Shown: positions 9,159-18,472 of the stretch, piece by piece
Numbering within the stretch: the first letter of the stretch is position 1
How the letters are laid out: every line of letters starts with the position of its first letter
Assembly: GCA_035944115.1 (NCBI GenBank)
Contig: DASZBJ010000049.1
Location: 32,509-96,508, forward strand
From: Candidatus Babeliales bacterium
GTDB lineage: Bacteria > Babelota > Babeliae > Babelales > Vermiphilaceae
Direction of reading: 5' to 3'
DNA length: 64,000 nt
The notes under the pieces: model-generated
The model's input: the letters and a program-made list of their open reading frames with translations, nothing else
Databases searched by the model: none
What the model was told of the DNA's origin: nothing
Position numbers and translations under genes: made by a program

Positions 9159-10185
9159 ATGTATATTGCTGCGTGCGGAGTTGTCTTTTTGTGCAGAATA
9201 TCATGTTGTTTGCGCAGTGTCCCAACAGGTGCTTATAGTAAGTGACATGGTTTTTAAAGGTTATTTCTTTTTTAAATCCAACCATAGTAGGAAAATGTTC
9301 GGTATCAACAATAACGAATTTGTTTGTATCTTTTTCGATGATGAAATTTGCAAGATGTGGGTCAACTTGTAAATGTAAAAAATTACAGAGCTCTATAGCA
9401 AATTTACGTTTTTGTGGACTGGTATAAGCGGGCGCTGGATGTGATTCTATTGCGTCAGCGATAATTGCGTATATCCCTGGGATTTGTATATTGCAGGTTG
9501 GTTTTTTGCCAATGTTTTTACTGGTAATATCTACCCAAGGGCAACCCTTAGGCAACCATGCCCATTTGCGCGGTATATCAACGCGCTGCGCCCAATAAGG
9601 GTCTGTTTGTAATTGGTTCTGTACATACTGGTGATTAACAAGGCGAGTAAACCCGGATAAATGTCTATTGACGCCTCCCCCCATATAAAAAAGATATATA
9701 GGAATAAAGCCTTTTTCCCAGGGGTTAGTAAAGCTTTCTGGTGTTTCAATAAACAGTTTTACAATGAAAGGCGCATGTTTGTTTTTGACTACCAAAAGCC
9801 CAGAAGCTTTTTTGCGATTAAAATCTTTTTTTTGAATAATCGTAAAATCTGTATAACTATGTTTCATTAATTTTATTTCTTGGAGAAGTTGCTCAATCTG
9901 TGCGCTTAATACAGTGCTGTTAATAGATTGCGTTGGGTTATATCGGAATGTAAGGGGATGATTTTCTGGTAATAGGAACCCTCTAAATTGTTTTTCATCA
10001 AATGTGCCAAACCATGGATATTCTTCTAAATGCGCATTGCGTAGTGTATGCGTTTTATTAGAATCAACCCATTTAAAGGTTAATTCTGGCATCTGCGGAT
10101 CAATGGGTCTCTGTGGGCTGCGACTATGTATAGCAGACGCTATCAAGAGCACGAATGTTGTAATTATTTTATATATATAATTCAC
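9085..10185 (-). CDS. hypothetical exported protein with kinase-fold-like C-terminal motif
   Basis: 366 aa starting at a GTG; the signal peptide (IITTFVLLIASAIHS) begins almost at once, which argues for this start. No family recognised with confidence. The segment DPHLANFIIEKDTNKF followed by VIVDTEHFP resembles the HxxN...(D/E) catalytic and metal sites of aminoglycoside phosphotransferase or Fam20-like kinases, and VVKNKHAPFIVKLFIETP upstream could hold the lysine strand. That is suggestive only. Its last 25 codons overlap the dnaA 3' end tail to tail. Confidence 0.6.
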   Translation of the reverse strand: MNYIYKIITTFVLLIASAIHSRSPQRPIDPQMPELTFKWVDSNKTHTLRNAHLEEYPWFGTFDEKQFRGFLLPENHPLTFRYNPTQSINSTVLSAQIEQLLQEIKLMKHSYTDFTIIQKKDFNRKKASGLLVVKNKHAPFIVKLFIETPESFTNPWEKGFIPIYLFYMGGGVNRHLSGFTRLVNHQYVQNQLQTDPYWAQRVDIPRKWAWLPKGCPWVDITSKNIGKKPTCNIQIPGIYAIIADAIESHPAPAYTSPQKRKFAIELCNFLHLQVDPHLANFIIEKDTNKFVIVDTEHFPTMVGFKKEITFKNHVTYYKHLLGHCANNMIFCTKRQLRTQQYTSNVEYLAPSASVVRESPPAHQHSA

Positions 10186-10530
10186 CTGGTTTATCTCTGT
10201 AAATTGTTATTAAATATATAAACACGTTTACGGACTTTATATTATTTTCTGCTTACAATAACAGGAGTGTGCAATATATAGCAAGAAAACATGGATAAAG
10301 TTTTTAAAAAGAGTTCTTGTTGTATATAGCTATATCTGTGTATAAATTTTATCAGTTATTGTTTTTTTAAATACTCTGTTGATAATATAAGCCTGTAATT
10401 TTAATTGTCTAGGCAATGATTTTTTTTGTTGGTTGATGTTCTTGAGTAACTGGGGTAGTTTCAGTAAGAAAAGTAATAGGAGAGATATGGTTATATAGTG
10501 TTATAAATCATTATAAAAAAAAGGAAGGAT
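10186..10530. other. divergent AT-rich intergenic region with DnaA-box-like words
   Basis: 345 bases without a gene, between divergently transcribed genes 1 kb downstream of dnaA. It has long A/T runs. TGTGTATAA at 10337-10345 matches the DnaA box consensus (complement TTATACACA). TGTTGATAA at 10377-10385 and CATGGATAA at 10290-10298 are weaker matches in the same orientation. It also holds the promoters of both flanking genes. An origin role is speculative. Confidence 0.3.
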
Positions 10531-11064
10531 ATGAAGCAATATGAGTTATTAGAGCGAGAGCATGCATTGTTGAAGCACCTTGCACAGCTCCCTAGAAAAA
10601 TATTAACACTCCATGGTCGTGAGAATGTTACTGAGTTTGTATTGCATGATTTATGCGATATAAACTGTTTTAATTTAAATAAAGCAGCGTATTTTATAGA
10701 TAATCCGGATTTTAATATCACTAAAGGTGTGGCAGGATTTTCACGATCTGATGTACCAATCAATGGTCAAATGGCGTGGAAAGATCCAGTAGCATTTAGT
10801 CAACATATGGCGCAATCAGAATTTAATAAAAAAGTTCGTAAGATAATGCAGGGAAGTCTATCTTCAGAAAAGCACGATCATGAAAAAATAGCAGGAAGGC
10901 TTGCGGATGAACTAGGTTTTAATAATCATGCGTTCTGTAATGTGACTATGAAACATGATAATCACGGGTTTGTTTTATATGAAAAGGTAAATACGCACGA
11001 TACTTTTGCTGACGATCATATGGTGAACGGTCTGAGTTTGTTGGGTTTTTGTCCTATTTTTTAA
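10531..11064 (+). CDS. hypothetical cytoplasmic protein
   Basis: 177 aa with a strong AAGGAAGG ribosome site. No signal peptide, which is unusual among the unknowns of this window. No motif I can name; it carries several His and Cys residues (HDLCDINC, NNHAFCNVTMKHDNHGF) that could bind metal or be structural. The end overlaps the convergent pgk gene by 11 bp. Real by ribosome site and composition; function unknown. Confidence 0.6.
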   Translation: MKQYELLEREHALLKHLAQLPRKILTLHGRENVTEFVLHDLCDINCFNLNKAAYFIDNPDFNITKGVAGFSRSDVPINGQMAWKDPVAFSQHMAQSEFNKKVRKIMQGSLSSEKHDHEKIAGRLADELGFNNHAFCNVTMKHDNHGFVLYEKVNTHDTFADDHMVNGLSLLGFCPIF

Positions 11065-12238
11065 GAAAACAATACAAGCCGGGAAGATCATGCTGTGCGA
11101 GATACGTGATTGTTGCTCCGCCACCTGTTGATAAAAAGTCTATTGATGATTGTAGGTTGCTTGCATAGACAGCTGCAATTGAATCACCGCCACCGATTAC
11201 AGAAAATCCATTCGATTGTGCCATCGCATTAAAAATTGCTTGAGATCCAGTTGTCGTCTCTTTTCGTTGCATGCTTCCCATTAATCCATTATAAAAAATA
11301 GTCCCGGCGGTATGTATTTCTTTTGAATATGTTGCAATTGTTTTTGGGCCAATAGAAATTCCAACATCGTTCGTGGGGATTGTATCAGAATCTATAAATG
11401 ATAGCGCTCCGTTAAATGAACCTTGAGCAATTTGATAATCTTGCGGAAAGTAGACCTTTATATTTTTGTCTTGTGCCATTGTTAAGATTTCTTCGCATGC
11501 AGATAGATCGCTGTCGGCAACCAATGAGTTTCCGACAGATTTTTTTTGTGCCTTTAAAAAACTGAATACAATTGCGGGACAGAGTAGTAAGGTATCTATT
11601 GCATCAAGCATTCCATGAAGGAGTGGTATTTTGTCTGATACTTTTCCACCGCCAAGAATGAATACAAATGGTTTTGTATGATTATAAAGAAGGGTGTTTA
11701 ATGCTTTTAATTCATGCTCTACAAGTAGGCCGATAGTGCGATGACTGTCTGGGTATAATGTTGGCAGAAGGGTGATCGATGTGTCATTTCTGTGTAGTGT
11801 TGCAAAAGCATCATTAACATAATAATCACCTAAAGTCGCAAGTTGTTGTGCAAAATGAAGGTCAGATGATTTTTCTTCGGGGAAAAACCGAAGATTTTCC
11901 AATAATAAAATTCTGTTTTGATCGATGTGGCTTTTTTCAGTTGCAGCAGACAACGTTGGTTCAAAGTCTATTGCATATCCTTCGTTGGTAAACCAAGGGA
12001 TTAAATGGCGTGTGGATAAATTCGGTTCACGATTTTTAGGGCGTCCGATATGGGTCGCAAGTATAATCTTCCCGCCGTTTTTTTGTATCAGATTAATAGT
12101 AGGCAATAATGCACGTAAGCGATAATCATCAAGTATGATTCCTGCCTGTAAGGGGACATTTAAATCAGCGCGCAAAAAGACCCGTTTGTTTGTTATATTC
12201 CATGTGGGTAATGTTGATAGTAAAATTTGTTTGGTCAT
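11054..12238 (-). CDS. pgk: phosphoglycerate kinase
   Basis: 394 aa from the ATG at 12238, with AAGG upstream; an earlier ATG at 12262 would overlap the upstream gene. It shows the standard PGK landmarks: KRVFLRADLNVPL, HIGRP, LLENLRFFPEE, YVNDAFATLHRNDTS, the hinge and nucleotide segment FILGGGKVSDKIPLL, and the C-terminal GGGDSIAAV and STGGGAT loops. It catalyses the first ATP-yielding step of glycolysis. It lies 13 bp downstream of lolC-like, so the two are probably co-transcribed. No other glycolytic gene is in the window. Confidence 0.96.
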   Translation of the reverse strand: MTKQILLSTLPTWNITNKRVFLRADLNVPLQAGIILDDYRLRALLPTINLIQKNGGKIILATHIGRPKNREPNLSTRHLIPWFTNEGYAIDFEPTLSAATEKSHIDQNRILLLENLRFFPEEKSSDLHFAQQLATLGDYYVNDAFATLHRNDTSITLLPTLYPDSHRTIGLLVEHELKALNTLLYNHTKPFVFILGGGKVSDKIPLLHGMLDAIDTLLLCPAIVFSFLKAQKKSVGNSLVADSDLSACEEILTMAQDKNIKVYFPQDYQIAQGSFNGALSFIDSDTIPTNDVGISIGPKTIATYSKEIHTAGTIFYNGLMGSMQRKETTTGSQAIFNAMAQSNGFSVIGGGDSIAAVYASNLQSSIDFLSTGGGATITYLAQHDLPGLYCFLKK

Positions 12239-12251
12239 GTGAGAACCTTTT

Positions 12252-13493
12252 TTATGCATCAAAGCGTAAAATGGTAGCTATCTCAATAGTGCGAGTAGTG
12301 CGTACGGGGATCCATGTTGCAATACAACTTAAAATAATGGCGATAAAAAAAACAAGAATAAAAATATGCATTTCTAAAGCAATCGGTAAATGAGAAACAT
12401 AATATACATCAGGCAGGGTGATAAACGGATATCGTTGTAGTAGTAAACCGGCTATTGCTGCAAGAGTAAGTCCGGTAATAGAACCAAGCAATGCAATTAT
12501 AAAGCCGATCATCATAAATATCTGTGCAATTGTGCCATCGGTCATTCCCAGCGACTTTAAAATTGCGATATCAGTTTTTTTCTGGGTGATGTGCATAAAA
12601 AGTAGCGATATGATGTTCATGCTTGCAACGAGTGTGATGAGCGCGAGGATAAAAAACATAGCATATTTTTCTAGTTGTAGTGCTGAAACTAACGCAGGAT
12701 ACAGATCTTTCCATGAGTAGACTTCAAGGTTAAATCGTTTTTTTAATTTATTAACGGTATCAGGTTCATCTATTCCTTTTCTGAGTTGAATATTTATTTG
12801 TGAAACTCCTTCGTCTGGCCAGATGGTATTAACAAAAGAGATTGAGCAGATAATTAATCCTGCGTCGACTTCTTCGATGCCGGTGCTATATATGCCGCTC
12901 ACCATAGCAACTTTTTGTTCAAACTTTATTTTGTTACTGCTGCTAAAATCATCAACTGGTGCATACAAAATAAACAGTTCTTCACCAGGCGTGACATCAA
13001 GTTCTTGTGCAAGTTTTTCGCCGATAATAATTTGATTGCTTTGTAATAGATCGCTGAGGTTGTCAGTAGGTATATTTTTTTGGGTTATTTTACTTGCAAT
13101 GGTAGTCGTCTGGATATCTCTTTTGGGATCAATTGCTTTTACCATGACTACGTGAGTTGTATCATCAGATTTTGTTGTGCTTTGTAGGATTGCTTGTTTG
13201 ATAATCGTTGGGCTATAGCAATCAACTTCAGGAAATTCAGAATCAATTATACTGCTAATTTCAGGGACATTTAATTCGTTGCCATATGCACGGAGCTGAA
13301 TTTGAGGGTTGATCCCCTGTAGCTTTTCATGCGTTGCTTTTTCAAAGCCGTTCATGATAGATAAAATGAGTGCTAGTGAAAATGTGCCAATGGTTATCCC
13401 AATAAAGCAGATAGTTATCATAATTGATATGTTAGATTGCTTTTGTGCTCCGCGTATATAACGCCATGCAAGCAGGAAAGTAATGTAATGCAT
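12252..13493 (-). CDS. lipoprotein-releasing system permease (LolC/LolE family)
   Basis: 413 aa, with AAGGAGCG before the ATG. Topology is the LolC/E or MacB plan: one TM helix near residues 20-45 (SIMITICFIGITIGTFSLAL), a periplasmic domain of about 200 residues, then three TM helices of the FtsX type (about 280-400). The N-terminal pattern LAWRYIRGAQKQSNIS...NGFEKATHEKLQGI is characteristic of LolC/E. It would extract lipoproteins from the inner membrane for transfer to the outer membrane. The ATPase LolD is not adjacent. A single permease may work as a homodimer (LolF-like). Confidence 0.88.
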   Translation of the reverse strand: MHYITFLLAWRYIRGAQKQSNISIMITICFIGITIGTFSLALILSIMNGFEKATHEKLQGINPQIQLRAYGNELNVPEISSIIDSEFPEVDCYSPTIIKQAILQSTTKSDDTTHVVMVKAIDPKRDIQTTTIASKITQKNIPTDNLSDLLQSNQIIIGEKLAQELDVTPGEELFILYAPVDDFSSSNKIKFEQKVAMVSGIYSTGIEEVDAGLIICSISFVNTIWPDEGVSQINIQLRKGIDEPDTVNKLKKRFNLEVYSWKDLYPALVSALQLEKYAMFFILALITLVASMNIISLLFMHITQKKTDIAILKSLGMTDGTIAQIFMMIGFIIALLGSITGLTLAAIAGLLLQRYPFITLPDVYYVSHLPIALEMHIFILVFFIAIILSCIATWIPVRTTRTIEIATILRFDA

Positions 13494-13596
13494 AATGCGC
13501 TCCTTGATATCTGTTGTGAGTTTGTTCTTGTAAAATAGAATGCTTTTTTTTAATCTACTACTGTTGATTTTTATTTTACGTTAACGAGGCAAATAG

Positions 13597-14241
13597 ATGA
13601 AACATACTATATCACTTCTTACATTATTTATTATGATATTTTCTTTACCGGGATGCGGCGGTGGCATTTATGATTGGGGTAAAGGGGTGTTTTACCAGGG
13701 TAAAACGCTTTCTTATGATAAAGAGATACCAGAACAGTATATTCGTTCTGTGATTGTTTATGATCAATTTGCGACAAAAGGAGATTTTAATGTTTTATGG
13801 CTTTCTGATGCAGTACGTATAGCATATGCAGATTTATATGCAGTGCATCATGGCAAATCTGAAGAAAAAAAGCAGGCGGTGTTACGCAGACAGCTTGCGG
13901 AAAACCAGCATTATATTGTGTTCTATGTTCTCAGCTCTTATAACGATGTACTTGGTGAAATAGACAGCCTTTGGACGCTGTTTTTACAAGTAGGGGATGA
14001 TTATTTTGAGCCGGTTGAAATTAAAGCGATTGATATGGAGCAGGAATATCGCCTATTTTTTGGCAAACGGTATGATCGTTTTAAAACAGCTTATCGCGTT
14101 AAATTTGATGCAAAAGCAGTTGATGATTCGATGATTATTAATGAAGGGACTGATGGATTAATTTTGCATTTTAGATCGCTTGAAAAACAGGTACAGCTTG
14201 TATGGGAAGTGGATTTAGAACAGAACGGTTTCGTTAACTAA
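13597..14241 (+). CDS. predicted lipoprotein, function unknown
   Basis: 214 aa with an N-terminal lipoprotein signal and lipobox LPGC (Cys at residue 20) followed by Gly-Gly-Gly, so lipid-anchored in the envelope. The mature part is mixed alpha/beta, with HYIVFYVLSSYND and a C-terminal ...LVWEVDLEQ strand. I do not recognise a family. It lies just upstream of rpiB on the same strand (21 bp gap), which may be co-transcription without functional meaning. Confidence 0.7.
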   Translation: MKHTISLLTLFIMIFSLPGCGGGIYDWGKGVFYQGKTLSYDKEIPEQYIRSVIVYDQFATKGDFNVLWLSDAVRIAYADLYAVHHGKSEEKKQAVLRRQLAENQHYIVFYVLSSYNDVLGEIDSLWTLFLQVGDDYFEPVEIKAIDMEQEYRLFFGKRYDRFKTAYRVKFDAKAVDDSMIINEGTDGLILHFRSLEKQVQLVWEVDLEQNGFVN

Positions 14242-14262
14242 TCTGCTTACAAGGAGTTGCGT

Positions 14263-14709
14263 TTGAAGATAGTTATTGGCGCAGATCATCGTGGCGTTGC
14301 CTATAAAACGTATTTAAAAACGGTGACGAATATTGGCAACCAACACATTGAATGGATTGATGTTGGTGCCGATAGTGATGAGCGCACCGATTACCCCCGC
14401 TTTGCACAAAAATTGTGCATCACAATGAAAACGAATTGCATAGATCATGGCATATTAATTTGTGGCAGTGGCGTTGGCATGGCGGTAGCAGCTAATCGAT
14501 ATCCGCATATTTATGCAGCATTGGTATGGAATAATGAAATAGCCAGACTTGCGGTTGCACATGACAATGCAAATGTGCTGGTTATTCCCGCATCGTTTGT
14601 GTCGCAAGATCAATTGATATCGATTGTTGAAACATGGCTGGCCACACAATTTTTGGGCGGTCGGTATCAAGAAAGAATTGATATGATTGATGCCATGAAG
14701 TGCGAGTAG
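14263..14709 (+). CDS. rpiB: ribose-5-phosphate isomerase B
   Basis: The start is a TTG at 14263, six bases after AAGGAG (14251-14256); another TTG at 14257 abuts the ribosome site and is less likely. The 148-aa product matches RpiB throughout: IGADHRGVAYK, DVGADSDERTDYP, the catalytic Cys in GILICGSGVGMAVAANR, ARLAVAHDNANVL and GGRYQERI. It interconverts ribose-5-P and ribulose-5-P in the pentose phosphate pathway. A bidirectional hairpin follows. Confidence 0.94.
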   Translation: MKIVIGADHRGVAYKTYLKTVTNIGNQHIEWIDVGADSDERTDYPRFAQKLCITMKTNCIDHGILICGSGVGMAVAANRYPHIYAALVWNNEIARLAVAHDNANVLVIPASFVSQDQLISIVETWLATQFLGGRYQERIDMIDAMKCE

Positions 14710-14736
14710 TGTGTGATAAGTTGTAAAATGAATATT

Positions 14737-14765
14737 AAAAAAGCGGAGTAACTCTCCGCTTTTTT
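14737..14765. terminator. bidirectional terminator between rpiB and a convergent gene
   Basis: 12-bp stem AAAAAAGCGGAG / CTCCGCTTTTTT with a 5-base loop; A run on one side and T run on the other. Confidence 0.9.
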
Positions 14766-14787
14766 AATTGCTGAACTTGGTAAATGT

Positions 14788-15609
14788 TTATGCTTTCACT
14801 TGCGATTTCATGAGTCGTGTTAAGTGTCCTGATTTGATTGCATGGCGAGCCCCTATGACAATTACTGCGCTGATAGTGATACCAGCGGCTGTCCAGATGG
14901 CAAATCTTGTTGCGCCACTGCGGAGTTTTCTTGACATTTCTTCGGTTTTATATTTAGTGAAGTTTACCCCAGTATGTAAGTATGCTAATGCACGAGGAAG
15001 CAATGCTGTTGGCTTTTGTTGATTGTTTGCTGCGGGAGCATTTTCTTGTTGATTATCAGATTGATCTTTTTGATCTTCTTCTTGTTGTTTTTGTTCTAGA
15101 ACTTGTCTTGGATCTTCTTTGCCTAATACTTTTTCTTCTACTTGAGCTATCGTTTTTTTAGTAATGTCTGCGGCAGTATCTTTTAATTTTGTTGTAGCTT
15201 CTTCTGTTGCTTTTTTTAATTCTGTTTTAGCGCCTTCAGTAGCTTTTTTTATTTTTTCTTCAAAAAGTTCTATCGACGGTTCGAATGTTTTTCTTATGCA
15301 TCGACCGAAAGGATATGCCACAACGTCTGCAGCGGCTGTAACAGGTTTCTTAATGAAGTTGCGACCTAAAAATGCCAATCCATCGTAGCCTGATTGGGCT
15401 GCGCTTGCCCCTAAACCGCGTACGATTTCTGTTTTAGATAATGAAAGATCAAAGTCGACAGGAATTACTGGTTTTGGTTTGCTTGAAAAATATCCGCATA
15501 AGCGTGTAGCCCAGCTTGTTCTTGGTGCATCTTGCGCGGCGAATAAGCTTGTTCCTGAGATATTTAAAAATAAGAGCCCGGTAAGAGCTTTTATAGTTAT
15601 ATTTTTCAT
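14788..15609 (-). CDS. hypothetical exported protein with coiled coil and C-terminal TM helix
   Basis: 273 aa, with AGGGGGA upstream of the ATG. Signal peptide ends near SLFAAQ (residue about 25). A Lys/Glu/Ala-rich heptad region at about 110-170 (TELKKATEEATTKLKD) is a probable coiled coil. A Gln-rich linker (QKQQEEDQKDQSDNQQ) comes next. A TM helix near the C-terminus (FAIWTAAGITISAVIVIGA) has a basic tail. It may be anchored with its coiled coil in the periplasm. No family recognised. Confidence 0.65.
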   Translation of the reverse strand: MKNITIKALTGLLFLNISGTSLFAAQDAPRTSWATRLCGYFSSKPKPVIPVDFDLSLSKTEIVRGLGASAAQSGYDGLAFLGRNFIKKPVTAAADVVAYPFGRCIRKTFEPSIELFEEKIKKATEGAKTELKKATEEATTKLKDTAADITKKTIAQVEEKVLGKEDPRQVLEQKQQEEDQKDQSDNQQENAPAANNQQKPTALLPRALAYLHTGVNFTKYKTEEMSRKLRSGATRFAIWTAAGITISAVIVIGARHAIKSGHLTRLMKSQVKA

Positions 15610-15783
15610 ATCGTCCCCCTAATGATTGTCTTTTTATTATTACTTACCCATAAGTACAGTTTAAGCTATATATTCAGACTGTCAAACGCTATTGTTTCTA
15701 TTTGTAGTAATTGTGCCTGGTGGTAGGGTTTATAAAGAGGGTAGGAAGATTTAGTGGCAATTATTAGGCAGGGCTTAGAATAG

Positions 15784-15808
15784 AAAAAGGGGGCAAGTAG
15801 CCCCCTTT
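15784..15808 (-). terminator. terminator after the FtsH-like gene
   Basis: Read on the minus strand: AAAGGGGGC-TACTT-GCCCCCTTTTT, 31 bases past the stop codon at 15840. Confidence 0.85.
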
Positions 15809-15839
15809 AAGGTAAAAATTCTTCGTAAATGTGCGTCAA

Positions 15840-18335
15840 TTAAGCCGCTATTGCTACTGATTCCATGCTTTCCTGTTGAGCTATAGGAAGCTCTTTATCT
15901 TCCTGTTGTGCCTGTGCCAAGGGAAGTTCTTTCGCAATACCCATTATTTCAGTCAGTTGTTCGTGGGTTAATTCTTGGCTTTCAACCAATTTATCTACAA
16001 TCATGGCTAAAGTGTCTTTGTTTTGCGCTAAAAGCTCATACACTTCTTGCTCACATTGTCTGTATAATGCGAGAGCTTTTTGTTCATATTCCCGTTTTGT
16101 TTTGTCAGAAAATTGCATAATGTTAAGCCCGTCAGATACTAAAGCGAGAGCGATTTCGTAGGCATATATTTCTTGTTCGTTATCATATGAGTTGCCAGCG
16201 TTTCCGAGTAACAGCTTTTCAGCGGCACGTCCACCAAGTGCTATTTTGCACTCTTTGATACGTTCTTCATAACTATTTATGTTACGCGTATCTTTTGTGT
16301 GATAGCTAAACACTTTTCCATATTTTCTTTTCTGAGTTGGGGCAATATTCTTTTTATATTGATCCCATACAAGCACCTCTTTAAGCTCTGCAAGATATGG
16401 TTTGGTGATCACCTTGCTGAGAATGTTCTTTGATGCAAGCAGGATCATAGATAGCGCGTGACCAGCTTGACGCAAGCCAATGATGTGTCGTTCGTCATCG
16501 GGTAGTTCTAAATCATCAACAGGGATGATGTTGCGTACATCTTTATCAAAGCTTTGCTCTAGATGATATTGACTCAGCGGTTCATTGCGTACCAAGGCGG
16601 TAAACGATGCCCGTTTTATAATAGTGTTGAGCGACTCGTATGAATGCCCTTCGGTTTCATAGGCCAGCTTTTCAATATTAAACAGACCGAGATTTGCAAT
16701 ACCTTGTAATTTTCGTTGTAGGTGTTGTTTTCTGTGGGTAAATGATGGATACACAAATTCAATACGTTTGCCAAGTCGACCTGGTTGTTTAAGCGCTTTT
16801 TCCATAGTTTCAGGACTGTTGGTTGCAGCGATCATAATAACCACTTTGTCTGGATCGGCTTCTAATGCACCGCTCATAGCATCAAGGAATGCGTGGAGCA
16901 ATACGGTGTTACCGGTTCTTTGTAAATTAAGAAGGTCGATTTCATCGAAAAAGAGAATACAAGGAGCTAATGATCGGGCTTCAACCATCAGCGCTTTCAA
17001 GCTACCTTCAGAATTAAGCCATTCTGGTTGTACCTTGAAAAATTTAAAGTTTTCAGGATTTTTACCCGTACGCTCATACATTTTCTTAATTTCACCAGCA
17101 AGTGCTTCTACCAAGAATGATTTACCAGTTCGTGTAGGTCCAGTAAGGAGCCAACCTTTTTCCGGCGCGTTGCTGCTGCCATCAAAACGTTCAGGGTTTT
17201 CTAAATAGCTTACGATGCTTTGGAATTCCATTACCCCTTCAGAGTTTCCGATAACGCCGCTGAAATCTACGCGTGGGTTTACCATCCAGCCATCTTTTTG
17301 ATCTTGTTTAAGGGCATAGAATCCGCCCATTGATTTGTTATGCCAGTGGGTGATCACTTTTGTTGCCCATTTTGTAACCGGCTTTACGAGTGTTTTGTTC
17401 CAACCGATTAAAATAGGAATGCAGGTTGCAAGAAGGGGCATATAACCTGATCGAAAGTTACGGATGTGATCGCTGATATGGCCAAGCATAAATAGTTGTT
17501 TTGAGTTGATAGGAGAGTTCCCTGCGGTATTATATCTTGGCATATATCCAAACCATCTTCTGACGAAATTGGCGTCTAGGCTCGAGTCCAATATGTTTTT
17601 CGGTTCATGATCTTCAACTATTTGATCAGCTCCCCATGTCACTTCTAGGCGTGCGCATAATGCAGCGAATGCAGTTACCAGTGTTAATGCCGATAGGCCA
17701 TGTAAGTTGTATTTAAGCGTTGGCTGAATGTATTTATCATTAAAGCGACGATATTTTTTATTCCAGTCAGTAAGGCCGGCAACGCTCGATCGTTTTTTAA
17801 GGCGCGCGAGGTTTTTACTGTTATTTTCTACCGTGGTAGCAAATTTTTCAAATAGCTCTTCAAGCGACAAGTCGATAGGGGTGTATCGCTTGCAAACGGT
17901 CATTGGGTCAAAAATATCGATTGAGAATTCTTTATTGTTTGCAAGGGCTTTGAGCAAGTGTTCTATTGCAGATTGATTGAAAAACTGTAGCTGATCGAGG
18001 GTGTTTGGATCTGCATAGATAGGTAGATTGGTTTTTAGTGTGGCTAAAAACATTTGTAGATCGAGGGTGTTTTCTTGTGCCGCTCGTTGGTTTTCGCTTG
18101 GTATGATACTGCTTTTCAGGCCAAGCAGTAGCTCCTGAATAACATTGAGTGTATCGGTTAATATATCGATTTCGTGTTTAAACAGCATATCAAGGGATGC
18201 TTTATAGGCGTCAATCTCTTGTTGTGTTAATTGTGGCTCATCGGTAGAAACATTTGCTAGCATATGAGTGGGAATTGTTAACATTATAAAAGAAAGGGAA
18301 AAAACAATGATTTTTAAGGAGTGAGGTATCTTCAT
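15840..18335 (-). CDS. FtsH-like AAA+ protein with an inactivated M41 protease site
   Basis: 831 aa. Hydrophobic N-terminus (about 8-27) and hydrophobic stretches near 212-230 and 298-312. The AAA module starts near 360, with Walker A GPTRTGKS at 399-406, Walker B ILFFDEIDLL at 460-469 and an SRH-like ATNSPETMEKALKQPGR at 504-520. The C-terminal third aligns by eye with FtsH peptidase M41 (ALGGRAAEKLLLG...SYDNEQ). But the zinc motif HEAGH reads RQAGH at 622-626: the first His and the catalytic Glu are gone. This is the situation of plant FtsHi pseudoproteases. It probably works as an unfoldase or chaperone, or as a partner of an active FtsH elsewhere. Which side of the membrane the ATPase faces depends on whether the third hydrophobic stretch spans. 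Confidence 0.85.
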   Translation of the reverse strand: MKIPHSLKIIVFSLSFIMLTIPTHMLANVSTDEPQLTQQEIDAYKASLDMLFKHEIDILTDTLNVIQELLLGLKSSIIPSENQRAAQENTLDLQMFLATLKTNLPIYADPNTLDQLQFFNQSAIEHLLKALANNKEFSIDIFDPMTVCKRYTPIDLSLEELFEKFATTVENNSKNLARLKKRSSVAGLTDWNKKYRRFNDKYIQPTLKYNLHGLSALTLVTAFAALCARLEVTWGADQIVEDHEPKNILDSSLDANFVRRWFGYMPRYNTAGNSPINSKQLFMLGHISDHIRNFRSGYMPLLATCIPILIGWNKTLVKPVTKWATKVITHWHNKSMGGFYALKQDQKDGWMVNPRVDFSGVIGNSEGVMEFQSIVSYLENPERFDGSSNAPEKGWLLTGPTRTGKSFLVEALAGEIKKMYERTGKNPENFKFFKVQPEWLNSEGSLKALMVEARSLAPCILFFDEIDLLNLQRTGNTVLLHAFLDAMSGALEADPDKVVIMIAATNSPETMEKALKQPGRLGKRIEFVYPSFTHRKQHLQRKLQGIANLGLFNIEKLAYETEGHSYESLNTIIKRASFTALVRNEPLSQYHLEQSFDKDVRNIIPVDDLELPDDERHIIGLRQAGHALSMILLASKNILSKVITKPYLAELKEVLVWDQYKKNIAPTQKRKYGKVFSYHTKDTRNINSYEERIKECKIALGGRAAEKLLLGNAGNSYDNEQEIYAYEIALALVSDGLNIMQFSDKTKREYEQKALALYRQCEQEVYELLAQNKDTLAMIVDKLVESQELTHEQLTEIMGIAKELPLAQAQQEDKELPIAQQESMESVAIAA

Positions 18336-18472
18336 GTGCAGGTTGCCCTTGGTATAGAAGTTTGTATAATGGAAAATATAAACATGCTTATTTTACGGTA
18401 TTATTCGGGTTTCTTCAATTTATTTTTTAAAAAAACCATTTAATGCTCAATTTGAATTATGAGGAGATTGGT

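Noticed and set aside
12010..12020. TGTGGATAA, a perfect DnaA-box word
   Set aside because: It lies inside the pgk coding sequence as a single copy and is expected by chance in AT-rich DNA.
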